Assembly: GCF_030246945.1 (NCBI RefSeq)
Contig: NZ_CP126742.1
Location: 620,001-684,000 of the forward strand
From: Microbacterium sp. zg-Y1090
Lineage (GTDB): Bacteria; Actinomycetota; Actinomycetes; Actinomycetales; Microbacteriaceae
Length of the DNA: 64,000 bases
Direction: 5' to 3'
Positions 1 to 9,796 of the stretch are shown piece by piece. Both the position numbers and the translations under genes were made by a program. The notes beneath the pieces were generated by a model. The model saw only the letters and a list, made by a program, of their open reading frames with translations, had not been told where the DNA came from and searched no databases. The number at the start of each line of letters is the position of its first letter. The stretch's first letter is position 1.

Positions 1-2
1 GT

Positions 3-3000
3 CGGTGGCGGCCCGTGGTGCTGCGCCAGGTGACCGGCCTGCTCATCGTCTCGTCCATTCTCTGGTGGGTCACCGGCATCATCCTCGGGTTCTCGTTCAT
101 CTACTACGGCGCGATGCTGGCCGGAGACCTGCAGATCTCCACCGGCGTGCCGCAGGACTACTGGGGAGCGCTCTACCTCAGCGTCGGCCAGTTCTCGACC
201 GTCGGCGTGGACAACATCTCGCCCGGCGGACCCATCCTGGACCTGCTGACGGTGAGCGAGGCCATGGCGGACGTGCTGCTGCTGTCGTTCATCATCGCCT
301 TCCTCAGCAACATCTACGGCGTCGTCCAGTCGCTGCGGGCGCTCTCGTCGAACTTCTTCCACGCCGGGCATGGGGTCGTCGCACCCGTCGACACCCTCGC
401 GCCGTTCTTCCCCGATGGTCAGGCCCGCGGCCTGGACAGCCAGCTGGGCGCCATCGCCGACTCGCTCGCGGCTTACTCCGACGGCCTGTCGCAGAACCCC
501 GTGGCCTACTACTTCCAGAGCGGCCGCGACCAGTTCTCGCTGCCCTTCTCGCTGTACATGACCTCCGGGGTGATCGGGGCGCTGCGGTGGGGGCTGCCGA
601 CGGGCAGCGACCCCGCCAAGGAGCCCGGACTCGCGCGGCTGACCGAGCAGTTCTACGACCTGCGGGCGGCACTGCTGCGGATGCTGGGACGCGTGGCGCC
701 GCAGAACCCCGAGCCGGTGTCGGCAGAGGACTTCGCCGCGGCCATGGCTGTCCTGCAACGTGGCGGCCGCGCCGCCAAGCTCGACCCGTGGGTGGTGCGG
801 TTCTTCACGGTGCAGCAGCGCATCGGCGCACTCGTCGCGCCCGGTGCCGGTGCGGCGCCGACGGATGCCGGTCCCGCCGCGGCCGCGCCGGGTGCGGCGG
901 CGCAGCGCTCTGCCGACCCCGGCACGGCCGACGCCTACCGGCGCTACGTGCAGTGGCTGCCGTTCGAGGTGCAGTCGCAGTGGCTGCTGGCACTCATATC
1001 GAGGGACCTCGACTACCAGCCCGTGTACCGGGGCACGGCGGCGACGCCCGACGGCATCCCGTTGGACGACGCGACCCCCGCCGAGCTGTTCGCCGCCTCG
1101 GATGTCGGCGCGCGGGTGCCGATCCTGGGGGCGCCGGTCGAGGGTGATCCCGGCCGCAGGCCCTCCCGCCTGACACGCTGGCTGCGCCGGCGCCACCTGT
1201 TCATCGACCCCGGCTGGGCACGTCTGATCGACGCGTTGCGCACACTGGCGGCGGTGGCCCTCGCGCTGGCGGTGGTGATCCCGCTATCGCAGGTGCTCGG
1301 ACCGGGCGACCAGAGTGGTGCGGTGTTCGCCGCGATGGTGGCGCTGTTCACCACGCCCGCTGCCGCTGCGCAGGCCGCGCCCGCCGCGCGCACGGTGAGG
1401 GCGCTCGTCTCGATCATCCCGGTGTCCCTCGCCGTCGTGCTCGGTGCCCTGCTGTCGGCGGATCAGCCCGTCATCGTGGTGTCGATGGCGCTCGCCGCGG
1501 GACTCGCCGTCTGGCTGCGGCGCTTCGGCCCGCGCGTGGGGGCGATGGGACAGCTGTTCTTCCTGATCTTCTATTTCAGCCTGCTCGTGCACCTGTCGTC
1601 GCAGGACATCCTCTTCTCGCTGCTCGCGGCGATCGTCGGGCTGGCGGCGAGTTGGCTGGTGCAGGCGATCCCCGGCGCGCCGCCAGCCAGGCAGGTGCAC
1701 GCCGGCATCGCGGCCGTGTACGAGCGCATCGAGGACCTTCTCGACACGCTCGTCGATCTCGTGTCCAGCGGCCGGCCCGACCGGCGTCTGGTGCGGGAGC
1801 TGCGCTCAGCCCGTACCGCGCTGGAGCATACGGTCGATGACATCAACGGGCCGCTCGAGCGGATGTCGGGGGATCAGATGAATCCGATGCGGGTGCGCGT
1901 GCTGCGCATGCGCATCTTCGACGTGCAGCTGGCGGCCGAGAACCTGCTGACGCTGCTGCCGGTCGTCCCCAGCATCGCGATCACGGTCGACGAGCGTGCG
2001 CGCCTGGCCGGCGACCTCGTCGCCACGAGCGCCGAGATCTCGGCCTTCCGCGGTTCGGCCGCGCCGCCGGAGCGCTCGCGCAAGGACCTCGAGCTGCCCC
2101 CGGGGCTCACCAGCGACGTGCGACGGGTGCTGTTCTCGATCATGCAGCTGCGCTATGCCGTCGAGCGCCTGCGGCGTCTGCAGCTGGCCGACGACAAGGC
2201 GCTGGAGTCCCTCCCGGAAGCCGCGGCCGATACGGACCCCGGCCCGGGGGCCGCGCAGAAGTCGGGCGCCGCAGCGCACCCGGCGCCACCGCCGCAGCGC
2301 ACGGGTGCGCTGCGGCCGACAGACCGGCAGGCCGCCCAGGCGACCGCCGCGACGGGGATCGCGCTGCTCCTCGGCTCGCTGGTCTCGTCGACGCATCAGT
2401 ACTGGGCGGCCATGCCCGCGTTTCAGACCATCAGCGGCTCCGACGGGGAGACCCGGGTCAAGAGCATCCAGCGCATCGTCGCGACCGTCGCCGCCTCCGG
2501 CATCGCGTTCGGGCTGGCGATCGTCGCGGGGCACGATCCGCTCTGGGCCTACCCGCTGCTGATCGTGAGCGTCTTCTTCGTGGCCTTCACCCGTTCCATC
2601 TCGCCGGCGGCGATGGTCTTCTGGATCACGCTGGGGCTGGCGACCATGTACGACGTGATGGGCACGCTGAGCGTGGAGACCGTGCAGGCGCGCATGCTCG
2701 AGACGTTCGTCGGCGGCGTGGTCGCCATCGTGATCTCCGCGTTGCTGCTGCCCACCCGCACCGGGTCGCAGGTCGCGGCGGGTATGACGTCTACTGTGGG
2801 GCGGGCGCGGGCGCTGATGTCGGACCTGCTCGCCGCGCGTAGGGGGGAGCAGGCGCTGACCCCACAGCAGGTCGCCGAGCGCGAGCGCGAGCTGGCCGGC
2901 CAGCTGCGATCGCTGGAGATGCGGGCGGCTCCGCTGCGCCGGGACCCCGGCTCCTTGCGCACCGACGGCATCGAAGCGCAGCTGACGGCGCTGTGGTCGG

Positions 3001-3356
3001 TGCTCGACTACGAACGGCGCCTGGGACGCTCGCTCGTGCGGCTACCGCGCGCGGACAGCCCCGCCGACACCGCGCAGTGGTCGCGTCTCGCGCAGATGTC
3101 CGACGACAACTTCGCGGCCCTCCAGGAGGTGCTGCGAGGCGCTCTGCCCAGCAGGTTGCACCCCCTGGCCGATCTCGCGCTCAACCCTGGAACGGGCGAG
3201 GGGCCTGCAGCGGACGCGCTCATCCAGCTGACGCGCCTGAACCAGTCGGTGCTCGCACTGATCGAGTCGATCCGCCCCGGAACCGTGGACCCTCCCGACG
3301 GGACGACCGCGCAGGTGCCCGCCGACATCGGCCGTCGCCGCCGCGCGTCGCGCTGA
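3..3356 (+). CDS. FUSC-family aromatic-acid exporter-like membrane protein with channel-like N-terminus (5' end outside window)
   Basis: The frame is open to the left edge, so the true start may lie upstream; the first start codon inside the window is GTG at 15, giving 1113 residues. Residues about 10-100 resemble a two-helix potassium-channel pore: a helix, a re-entrant segment with STVGVDN at 61-67 where channels carry TVGYGD, then a second helix. After a ~300-residue soluble part come two FUSC-type transmembrane blocks (about 400-550 and 780-920), each followed by a charged helical region. FUSC proteins export fusaric acid and other aromatic acids. The second block keeps the 'HQYWAAM' type motif. 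It is convergent with the MFS gene at 3380. The substrate is unknown and the pore-like part is inferred by eye. Confidence 0.75.
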   Translation, partial: RWRPVVLRQVTGLLIVSSILWWVTGIILGFSFIYYGAMLAGDLQISTGVPQDYWGALYLSVGQFSTVGVDNISPGGPILDLLTVSEAMADVLLLSFIIAFLSNIYGVVQSLRALSSNFFHAGHGVVAPVDTLAPFFPDGQARGLDSQLGAIADSLAAYSDGLSQNPVAYYFQSGRDQFSLPFSLYMTSGVIGALRWGLPTGSDPAKEPGLARLTEQFYDLRAALLRMLGRVAPQNPEPVSAEDFAAAMAVLQRGGRAAKLDPWVVRFFTVQQRIGALVAPGAGAAPTDAGPAAAAPGAAAQRSADPGTADAYRRYVQWLPFEVQSQWLLALISRDLDYQPVYRGTAATPDGIPLDDATPAELFAASDVGARVPILGAPVEGDPGRRPSRLTRWLRRRHLFIDPGWARLIDALRTLAAVALALAVVIPLSQVLGPGDQSGAVFAAMVALFTTPAAAAQAAPAARTVRALVSIIPVSLAVVLGALLSADQPVIVVSMALAAGLAVWLRRFGPRVGAMGQLFFLIFYFSLLVHLSSQDILFSLLAAIVGLAASWLVQAIPGAPPARQVHAGIAAVYERIEDLLDTLVDLVSSGRPDRRLVRELRSARTALEHTVDDINGPLERMSGDQMNPMRVRVLRMRIFDVQLAAENLLTLLPVVPSIAITVDERARLAGDLVATSAEISAFRGSAAPPERSRKDLELPPGLTSDVRRVLFSIMQLRYAVERLRRLQLADDKALESLPEAAADTDPGPGAAQKSGAAAHPAPPPQRTGALRPTDRQAAQATAATGIALLLGSLVSSTHQYWAAMPAFQTISGSDGETRVKSIQRIVATVAASGIAFGLAIVAGHDPLWAYPLLIVSVFFVAFTRSISPAAMVFWITLGLATMYDVMGTLSVETVQARMLETFVGGVVAIVISALLLPTRTGSQVAAGMTSTVGRARALMSDLLAARRGEQALTPQQVAERERELAGQLRSLEMRAAPLRRDPGSLRTDGIEAQLTALWSVLDYERRLGRSLVRLPRADSPADTAQWSRLAQMSDDNFAALQEVLRGALPSRLHPLADLALNPGTGEGPAADALIQLTRLNQSVLALIESIRPGTVDPPDGTTAQVPADIGRRRRASR

Positions 3357-3379
3357 CCCGGCTCAGCGCTGAGCTGGGC

Positions 3380-4783
3380 TCAGTGCACGGCGGCGGGCTT
3401 GCGGGGCACGGGGATGTGCGTGCGTGGCGTGCTGACGGCGAGCACGGCGATGAGCGCCCCCGCCGCCACCAGCACCGCCCACACCCACCCGCCCATGTCG
3501 TCGAACGCGACCGCATCCGATGATGTGCCGGCGACGGCGAGGATCGATCCGGCGCCGGCGATGCCCAGCAGCTGGCCGGTCTGCTTGGACGTGGAGATGA
3601 GACTCGACGCCAGGCCGGACTCCTCGGTGGGCAGCTCCGAGAGCGCGGTGACGCTCACCGGGTCCGCGATGAGGCCGAAACCGAACCCGAAGACGAAGTA
3701 CGGCACGATCACGGTCCACAGCGGGGCGCTCTCGGTCAGCCACAGGCCCGCGGCGCCGATGGCGATGAGCGCGCCGCTGGCGATGAGGGCGGCGCGGGAG
3801 CGCTGATGCGCAACGAGGCGGGCGGCCCACAGTGCGGACGCCGTCGCGCCGGCGGCCAGCGGGATCGTCATGAGACCCGCCGCCGTGGCATTCAGCCCCC
3901 GCTCGGACTGCAGGTAGAACGTGTTGAGGAAGAGCAGTGCCGCCAGCGACAGGTAGCCGGCGATCGCCATCGTCAGTGCGGTGACGAACGGCCTGTCGGT
4001 GAGCAGATGCAGGGGCAGGAGCGGATCCGGCTGACGTCGTTCGTACGGCACCAGAGCGACCAGCGACGCCACCGCCACGAAGATCGCCACGAGCACCGGC
4101 ACCGAGGTCCAGCCGAGGTGCACGCCCTCGATGAGGGCGAAGGCCATCGCGGCGAGGAAGAGCGTCAGCAGCAGCTGTCCCACGCCGTCGAGCGGCGCCG
4201 GATGCTGGGCGCGGGACTCCTGCAGCAGGACCACGGCGAGGATCGAGGCGACCGCTCCCAGGGGCACGCCTGCCCAGAAGACCGAGGTCCAGCCGAGGTC
4301 CTTCACGATCAGTCCGCCGAGGATCGGGCCGGCTGCGAGCGACGCGGTGCCGATCGTCGTCCACCACATGACGGCGACGGCGCGGCGCGCGGTCTCGGGG
4401 AACGCCGCCGCAAGCAGCGACAGTCCGGCGGGTGCGATCAGGGCGCTGCCTGCGCCCTGGATCACCCGCCCGACGATGAGCAGCGGCACGGACGTGCTGA
4501 CGGCGCAGATGATCGAGCCGGTGATCATCACGACGTTGCCGAGCACCAGCACACGGCGCCGCCCGATGCGATCGGCCAGGTTCCCCGCGAAGATCAGCAG
4601 GCTCGCCAGGGTGAGCACATATGCGCTGACGACCCACTGCAGCGAGTCGATTCCGGCACCCAGATCCCGCGAGATGTCGGGGAGGGCGATGTTCGCGACG
4701 CTGCCGTACACGGTGTGCAGGAACTGCGACAGACAGCAGACGAGGATCAGCCAGCCGCCCGCGACACTCCCCGATCTGACCAT
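3380..4783 (-). CDS. MFS transporter, DHA2/EmrB-QacA type
   Basis: Predicted 467-residue drug:proton antiporter-like permease of the 14-helix DHA2 class. Motif A (GNLADRIGRRR) lies at about 68-78 after helix 2, and a proline/glycine-rich motif C-like segment (GAGSALIAPAG) follows in helix 5. Hydrophobic helices run through to a basic C-terminus. The reading frame continues upstream, but ATG at 4783 is preferred because a GGGGG ribosome site precedes it and a TATAGT -10 hexamer (minus strand, 4806-4811) lies about 22 nt upstream. It is convergent with the FUSC gene, with only 23 bp between stops. The substrate cannot be read from the sequence. Confidence 0.85.
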   Translation of the reverse strand: MVRSGSVAGGWLILVCCLSQFLHTVYGSVANIALPDISRDLGAGIDSLQWVVSAYVLTLASLLIFAGNLADRIGRRRVLVLGNVVMITGSIICAVSTSVPLLIVGRVIQGAGSALIAPAGLSLLAAAFPETARRAVAVMWWTTIGTASLAAGPILGGLIVKDLGWTSVFWAGVPLGAVASILAVVLLQESRAQHPAPLDGVGQLLLTLFLAAMAFALIEGVHLGWTSVPVLVAIFVAVASLVALVPYERRQPDPLLPLHLLTDRPFVTALTMAIAGYLSLAALLFLNTFYLQSERGLNATAAGLMTIPLAAGATASALWAARLVAHQRSRAALIASGALIAIGAAGLWLTESAPLWTVIVPYFVFGFGFGLIADPVSVTALSELPTEESGLASSLISTSKQTGQLLGIAGAGSILAVAGTSSDAVAFDDMGGWVWAVLVAAGALIAVLAVSTPRTHIPVPRKPAAVH

Positions 4784-4982
4784 GCGACCCCCGTTCGAGG
4801 CCTCGACTATAGCCCCGCCGGAGGGCCATGCCCAGGGCTCCTGCGACCTCGTCGCAGGAGCGCTGGAACGGTCGACGACGGGCCTGGTCACACCCGTCTT
4901 CGCGTGTAATGCTGACCCCCTATCGACGCCCCACGCAGACACGTCGGAGCGCCTCCTCCCTCATCTGATGTCAGGAGTTGCA

Positions 4983-5288
4983 ATGGACCTCACGCCACGA
5001 GAGATCGACAAGCTGTACGTCTACCAGGTCGCGGAGCTCGCGCGACGCCGCCGGGATCGCGGCACCAAGCTCAATGTCAGCGAGGCCATCGCCCTCGTGA
5101 CCGAAGGCGTTCTCGAAGCCGCCCGCGACGGCAAGACCGTCTCGGACTGCATGGAGCTCGGCAAGAAGATCGTCACCGTCGACCAGTGCATGGACGGGGT
5201 GCGCGAGCGCGTCACGCTGCTGCAGGTCGAAGCGACCTTCCCCGACGGCACCAAGCTGGTCTCCTGCCACGATCCCATCGGCGGCTGA
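4983..5288 (+). CDS. ureA: Urease gamma subunit
   Basis: This 101-residue protein has the full usual length of UreA. It is the smallest structural subunit of the nickel urease that hydrolyses urea to ammonia and carbamate in the cytoplasm. The start MDLTPRE and the conserved blocks GTKLNVSEAIALV, VTEGVLEAARDGKTV and 'VEATFPDGTKLVSCHDPI' are typical. An AGGAG ribosome site lies 8 bases before the ATG. It opens the operon, and the next gene starts 4 bp after its stop. Confidence 0.96.
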   Translation: MDLTPREIDKLYVYQVAELARRRRDRGTKLNVSEAIALVTEGVLEAARDGKTVSDCMELGKKIVTVDQCMDGVRERVTLLQVEATFPDGTKLVSCHDPIGG

Positions 5289-5292
5289 CACG

Positions 5293-6177
5293 ATGACGGG
5301 CGCCACCGGAGTGCAGGTCGTCCTGGTCGGTGGACACGAGAGCGACGACGCGCGCGACCTCGAACGGTTCGAGCCGCTCGCAGGTGGGGCGCGCACGACC
5401 GTCGCGGGCCGCGCGCTGGACAACATCGCCCGCGCCGCACTCGACCACGGCGACCGCGTCGTGGTGCTCCCGATGACCTTCGGGCGGGACCCCGCCATGG
5501 TCGCCGATGCGGCCAAGACGCTCCGTTGGCTGAACCGCACGCATCCCGGGCGGCTCGCGCTGGCCGCGCCCTTCGGCCAGATCGACCATCTCACCGCCTG
5601 GCTGCGCACCGCAGCCAATCGCGCGAGCCTCGTCGATCCGGCATCCGCCCTGCTCATCGTCGCGCCGCACTCCAACCCGTTCGACGAGGCGGAGCTGCAC
5701 CGCGTGGCCTATCTCGTCGCCACGCACGGCGCGCTGGACGAGGTGGCGGTGGCGATCGCCGACGACGGCGCCCAGATCTCGGCAGCAGCGGCGCGGCTGC
5801 GCACGCTCGGCGCGACGCGCGTCGTGGCGGTTCCCGCGGGATTCGCCGCTTCGCTGCCCGCAGCAGACGCCGAATTCGGCGGGCCGCTGATGAGCGACGC
5901 GTCGATCGTGCGGGTGATCGGCACCCGGGTGCGCGACGCGCTCGCCGCCCTCGATGACGGTGACGACGGCATCGAGGCGGGGCTCCTCGCCGACCACGGC
6001 CACGGGTACGCCCACTCGCACGCGTTCGAGGGGGACGCCCACGCCCACCCCCACCCGCACGACCACGCCGACGGAACGCGGCACTCCCACACGCACGGGG
6101 GCCTTCACGCCCACGTGCACCATCACGACAGCGACGCGTTGGCGCTCTCCGACGCGCACCACGACCACGACCACTGA
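5293..6177 (+). CDS. CbiX/SirB-like protein with histidine-rich C-terminal tail, inside urease operon
   Basis: This 294-residue protein has a two-lobe body (about 1-230) resembling the class II chelatase family (CbiX, SirB, CfbA), which inserts Co, Fe or Ni into sirohydrochlorin. The first lobe has VLVGGHES with His15 where chelatases carry the metal/catalytic histidine of GHGS. The second canonical histidine loop seems replaced by LPMTFGRDP, and the second lobe has IVAPHSNPF. From about residue 235 to the end there are roughly 21 histidines in 60 residues, with aspartate, a tail like those of UreE, HypB or SlyD nickel storage segments. It lies between ureA and ureB (4 bp and 21 bp gaps), and no ureE is present in the operon. 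A role in nickel capture or delivery to urease is inference. A tetrapyrrole role is less likely but not excluded. Confidence 0.85.
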   Translation: MTGATGVQVVLVGGHESDDARDLERFEPLAGGARTTVAGRALDNIARAALDHGDRVVVLPMTFGRDPAMVADAAKTLRWLNRTHPGRLALAAPFGQIDHLTAWLRTAANRASLVDPASALLIVAPHSNPFDEAELHRVAYLVATHGALDEVAVAIADDGAQISAAAARLRTLGATRVVAVPAGFAASLPAADAEFGGPLMSDASIVRVIGTRVRDALAALDDGDDGIEAGLLADHGHGYAHSHAFEGDAHAHPHPHDHADGTRHSHTHGGLHAHVHHHDSDALALSDAHHDHDH

Positions 6178-6198
6178 GTCGTAACCGGAGGGAACATC

Positions 6199-6672
6199 AT
6201 GCTCAGCAGACGCCCCAGCTACCACCACGGTGCCGACACGATCGAGATCAACGAGGGTCGGCCCTCGGCGACGATGAATGTCACGAACACCGGCGACCGG
6301 CCGGTGCAGATCGGCTCGCACTTCCACTTCTTCGAAGTCAATTCGGCCATGCGCTTCCCGCGCGAGCAGGCGTGGGGGATGCACCTGGACATCCCGGCAG
6401 GCAGCGGGGTGCGCTTCGAGCCGGGCGAGACCAAGCAGGTCACACTGGTGGCCTTCGCCGGCGCGCGCCGGATCATCGGCTTCAACGGGTTCGTCAACGG
6501 CGGTCTGGACGCGCCGCAGACGAAGGTCGAGGCGCTGAAGCTCCTCGTCGAGCGCGGCTACCAGGACGGCGAAGCCGACAGCACCCCGAACGCTCCGGCC
6601 AAGACCGCGAAGACATCCGGAAACGGAAAAGCGAACAAGAACGCATCCGGAAGCAAGAAGGGGAGCAAGTAG
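6199..6672 (+). CDS. ureB: Urease beta subunit with lysine-rich C-terminal extension
   Basis: The first ~110 of 157 residues are a standard Ure[29 protein letters not shown] strand pattern, HFHFFEVN, the LDIPAG block and [18 protein letters not shown]. It packs on UreC in the apoenzyme and helps recruit the accessory proteins. The last ~45 residues are an unusual low-complexity tail rich in Lys, Asn, Ser, Ala and Gly (repeated KTAKT, GKANKN, GSKKGSK). A strong GGAGGGA ribosome site lies 5 bases before the ATG. The stop is 2 bp before ureC. Confidence 0.95.
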   Translation: MLSRRPSYHHGADTIEINEGRPSATMNVTNTGDRPVQIGSHFHFFEVNSAMRFPREQAWGMHLDIPAGSGVRFEPGETKQVTLVAFAGARRIIGFNGFVNGGLDAPQTKVEALKLLVERGYQDGEADSTPNAPAKTAKTSGNGKANKNASGSKKGSK

Positions 6673-6674
6673 CC

Positions 6675-8399
6675 ATGGCCATCATCTCCAAGAAGCAGTA
6701 CACCGACCTCTTCGGTCCGACCGTCGGCGACCGAGTGCATCTGGCCGACACGAACCTCGTCATCGAGATCGAGAAGGACTACGCCGCCGACAGCTACGGC
6801 GATGAGGTCGTGTACGGCGGCGGCAAGTCCGCCCGTGACGGCATGGGGGCAGACCCCCAGGCCAGTTCCTCCCAGGGGTCGCTCGATCTCGTGATCACGA
6901 ACGTGATCGTCATGGATGCCATCCTCGGCATCGTCAAGGCGGACATCGGCGTGCGGGACGGCAAGATCGCGGGAATCGGCAAATCCGGCAACCCTCAGAC
7001 TCAGAAGGGCGTGGACCCCCACCTCGTCGTCGGTCCCGGCACCGAGGTGATCGCTGGCGAGCACCTCATCGCCACCGCCGGCGCGATGGACCCGCACGTG
7101 CACTTCATCTCCCCGCAGCAGGTGTACAACGCGCTCTCCAACGGCATCACGACCCTCTTCGGAGGCGGCACGGGGCCCACGGACGGCACCAACGGCACGA
7201 CGTGCACGCCGGGCACCTGGAACATCCACCGGATGTTGCAGGCGTGGGACGACCTTCCGATCAACGTGGGCATCCACGGCAAGGGCAACAGCTCGCTGCC
7301 GCAGGCTCTCATCGACCAGGTCGAAGCAGGCGCGGGCGGGCTGAAGGTGCACGAGGACTGGGGAACCACCCCGGCCGCCATCGACATGGCACTGCAGATC
7401 GCCGACGAGTACGACATCCAGGTCGCCATCCACACCGACAGCCTGAACGAGTCGGGATTCGTGGAGAACACCATCTCGGCCATCAACGGGCGGACGATCC
7501 ACACGTACCACACCGAGGGTGCCGGCGGCGGCCACGCCCCCGACATCATGAAGATCGCCGGACAGTCCAACGTGCTGCCGTCCTCGACGAACCCCACGCT
7601 GCCGTACACGGTGAACTCGGTCGACGAGCTGCTGGACATGGTGATGGTGTGCCACCACCTGTCGTACGACGCGCCGGAGGACGTCGCGTTCGCCGACTCG
7701 CGCGTGCGTGCCGAGACGATCTCGGCAGAGACCGTGCTGCAGGATATGGGCGTCATCTCCATGTTCTCGTCGGACTCGCAGGCCATGGGCCGTATCGGCG
7801 AGTCAGTGACGAGGGCGTTCCAGACGGCGCACCACTGCAAGGACAAGCGCGGCAAGCTGCCGGAGGATGCCGAGGACAACGACAACTTCCGGGTGCTGCG
7901 GTACCTCGCGAAGGTGACGATCAACCCCGCGATCACCCACGGCATCTCGGACTACGTCGGCTCGCTCGAGCCCGGCAAGATGGCCGACATCGTGCTGTGG
8001 CCGGTGGACACCTTCGCGGCGAAGCCGAAGGTGGTCATCAAGGGCGGGCTGATCAACTGGGGCCTGATGGGCGACCCCAATGCGTCGCTGCCCACGCCCC
8101 AGCCGGTGTACTTCCGTCCGGCGTTCGGTGCCCTGCCCCAGACGCTTCACGCGACGAGGGCGACCTTCGTGTCGAAGGTGTCGATCGAGAAGGGGGTGCC
8201 GGAGAAGCTCGGGCTGAAGAGTCAGATCCTGCCGGTGCGCAACACCCGCTCGATCGGCAAGAGCAGCATGGTGCGCAACAGCGAGACGCCGGAGGTCACG
8301 GTCGATCCGGAGACGTACCGGGTGTCGCTGGACGGCGTTCCGGCCGAGATCGAGCCCGCCCAGTCGCTGCCGCTGACGCAGCTGTTCTTCCTTGCGTGA
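6675..8399 (+). CDS. ureC: Urease alpha (catalytic) subunit
   Basis: This 574-residue subunit carries the dinickel active site. All ligands can be placed: His141 and His143 (DPHVH), carbamylated Lys224 (GLKVHEDWG), His253, His279 and Asp367 (SSDSQAMGR). They are a uniform +7 offset from the Klebsiella enzyme. The mobile-flap segment [20 protein letters not shown] is intact, so the enzyme should be active once nickel is inserted. The start MAIISKKQY was chosen because it lies 2 bp after ureB; longer upstream frames overlap ureB. Confidence 0.98.
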   Translation: MAIISKKQYTDLFGPTVGDRVHLADTNLVIEIEKDYAADSYGDEVVYGGGKSARDGMGADPQASSSQGSLDLVITNVIVMDAILGIVKADIGVRDGKIAGIGKSGNPQTQKGVDPHLVVGPGTEVIAGEHLIATAGAMDPHVHFISPQQVYNALSNGITTLFGGGTGPTDGTNGTTCTPGTWNIHRMLQAWDDLPINVGIHGKGNSSLPQALIDQVEAGAGGLKVHEDWGTTPAAIDMALQIADEYDIQVAIHTDSLNESGFVENTISAINGRTIHTYHTEGAGGGHAPDIMKIAGQSNVLPSSTNPTLPYTVNSVDELLDMVMVCHHLSYDAPEDVAFADSRVRAETISAETVLQDMGVISMFSSDSQAMGRIGESVTRAFQTAHHCKDKRGKLPEDAEDNDNFRVLRYLAKVTINPAITHGISDYVGSLEPGKMADIVLWPVDTFAAKPKVVIKGGLINWGLMGDPNASLPTPQPVYFRPAFGALPQTLHATRATFVSKVSIEKGVPEKLGLKSQILPVRNTRSIGKSSMVRNSETPEVTVDPETYRVSLDGVPAEIEPAQSLPLTQLFFLA

Positions 8400-8409
8400 T
8401 CGCCACGAG

Positions 8410-9132
8410 ATGACGATCATCACGAGCGCGGGGTCGGCGGTGGCACCGCTGCTGGTCGGCCTGCAATTGACCGACTCCGCGTTCCCCAGTGGGTTCTACA
8501 CGATGTCGCACGGCCTGGAGGGGTTCCACCAGGCCGGGCTGGTGGATGCCGGCACCGTGGGCGACCTGCTCGAGGATCTCTTGATCTCCGCGGTGGGCCC
8601 GGGCGACGCCACGGCGCTCGCGCGGGCGCACGGCTGCGCGTCGCGCGGCGAGTGGGACGCGGTCGCGGAGATCGACCGGGTGCTGTTCGCGTCGAAGCTG
8701 AATGCGGAGCTGCGCACATCCAGTGTGCGAAGCGGCAGGCAGCTCGCCGACATCACCGCGGAGATCTTCGAGGGGACCCCGGGGGCCGACGACATCGCGG
8801 CCTGGGCGGCACGGGTGAAGCAGCGCCGCACGCCCGGCTGTCAGCCCGTCGTGACGGCTGTCTGCTACGCGGCGGAACGGGTGCCGATCGCCGCGGCGGT
8901 GGCGGCGGACCTGTTCGCGTTCGCCGCGAGCTATGCGTTCGCCGCTCTGCGCCTGCGCCTGGCCGACCACCGGTCGGCGCAGGTGATGATCCGGCGTGTT
9001 CACCCGGTCATCGAGGCGGTGACCGCAGACGCGCTGGTGCGCCCGGTCGCCGACATCGGCGGCTTCGTGCCGATGGGCGACATCATGTCGGCCGGCCACG
9101 AGCGCGCCGAGGCGCGACTTTTCACCAACTGA
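8410..9132 (+). CDS. ureF: Urease accessory protein UreF
   Basis: This 240-residue all-helical UreF is the GTPase-gating accessory factor that joins UreD and UreG during nickel insertion. The family hallmarks LQLTDSAFPSGFYTMSHGLE near the N-terminus and a C-terminal GGFVPMGDIMSAGHE segment are present. ATG at 8410 lies 10 bp after the ureC stop. An in-frame TTG at 8392 would overlap ureC and is less likely. The ribosome site is weak, which suggests coupling to ureC translation. Confidence 0.93.
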   Translation: MTIITSAGSAVAPLLVGLQLTDSAFPSGFYTMSHGLEGFHQAGLVDAGTVGDLLEDLLISAVGPGDATALARAHGCASRGEWDAVAEIDRVLFASKLNAELRTSSVRSGRQLADITAEIFEGTPGADDIAAWAARVKQRRTPGCQPVVTAVCYAAERVPIAAAVAADLFAFAASYAFAALRLRLADHRSAQVMIRRVHPVIEAVTADALVRPVADIGGFVPMGDIMSAGHERAEARLFTN

Positions 9133-9160
9133 GCACACGAAGGCAAGGAAAGAGGAACAC

Positions 9161-9796
9161 ATGAGCGACAACGTTCTGCGCGTCGGAATCGGCGGCCCCG
9201 TGGGGTCGGGCAAGACCGCGCTCACCGAGGCGCTGGTGCCGATCTTCATCGCCAGCGGCCGTACGCCGGGCGTCATCACCAATGACATCTACACCCAGGA
9301 GGACGCCCACCACGTGCGACGGGAGCTCGCCGGCATCCTCGACCCCGAGCGCGTCGTCGGTGTCGAGACGGGCGCTTGCCCCCACACCGCAGTGCGCGAT
9401 GATCCCACCATGAACCTCGCCGCGGGGGAGGAGATGCTCGAGCGCTTCCCCGACATCGACACCCTCATCTACGAATCCGGCGGCGACAACCTGACGCTCA
9501 CCTTCTCGCCGTCGCTGGCGGATGTGTTCGTGTTCGTGCTCGACACATCGGAGGGGGAGAAGATGCCGCGCAAGCGCGGTCCCGGCATCACCGAGAGCGA
9601 CATCCTGGTGATCAACAAGATCGACATCGCGCAGTACGTGCGCACCGATCTGTCGATCATGGAGCGCGACGCCCACGCGGTGCGCAGCGGCAAGCCGGTC
9701 GTGCTGACCAACTCGCTCGACGGCACCGGGGTGCAGGAGCTCTTCGACACGATCATGTCGGTGTGGCACGCGAAGACGGGCGAGCTGGTCTCGTGA
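9161..9796 (+). CDS. ureG: Urease accessory GTPase UreG
   Basis: This 211-residue SIMIBI-class GTPase carries nickel and powers its insertion into urease. It shows the P-loop GPVGSGKT at 12-19, the metal-binding Cys-Pro-His at 73-75 (GACPHTAVR), ESGGDN at 106-111 and the guanine-specificity motif NKID at 153-156. The N-terminus has no histidine-rich stretch, unlike some UreG proteins. A purine-rich GGAAAGAGG ribosome site precedes the ATG. Its stop overlaps the ureD start (GTGA). Confidence 0.97.
   Translation: MSDNVLRVGIGGPVGSGKTALTEALVPIFIASGRTPGVITNDIYTQEDAHHVRRELAGILDPERVVGVETGACPHTAVRDDPTMNLAAGEEMLERFPDIDTLIYESGGDNLTLTFSPSLADVFVFVLDTSEGEKMPRKRGPGITESDILVINKIDIAQYVRTDLSIMERDAHAVRSGKPVVLTNSLDGTGVQELFDTIMSVWHAKTGELVS

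Noticed and set aside
3361..3372. CTCAGCGCTGAG palindrome between the FUSC and MFS stops
   Set aside because: It has 6-bp arms with no loop and no T run, too short to call a terminator with confidence.
5992..6177. Histidine codon run considered as a his-operon attenuator leader
   Set aside because: It is the in-frame tail of a 294-residue protein inside the urease operon, with no his genes near.
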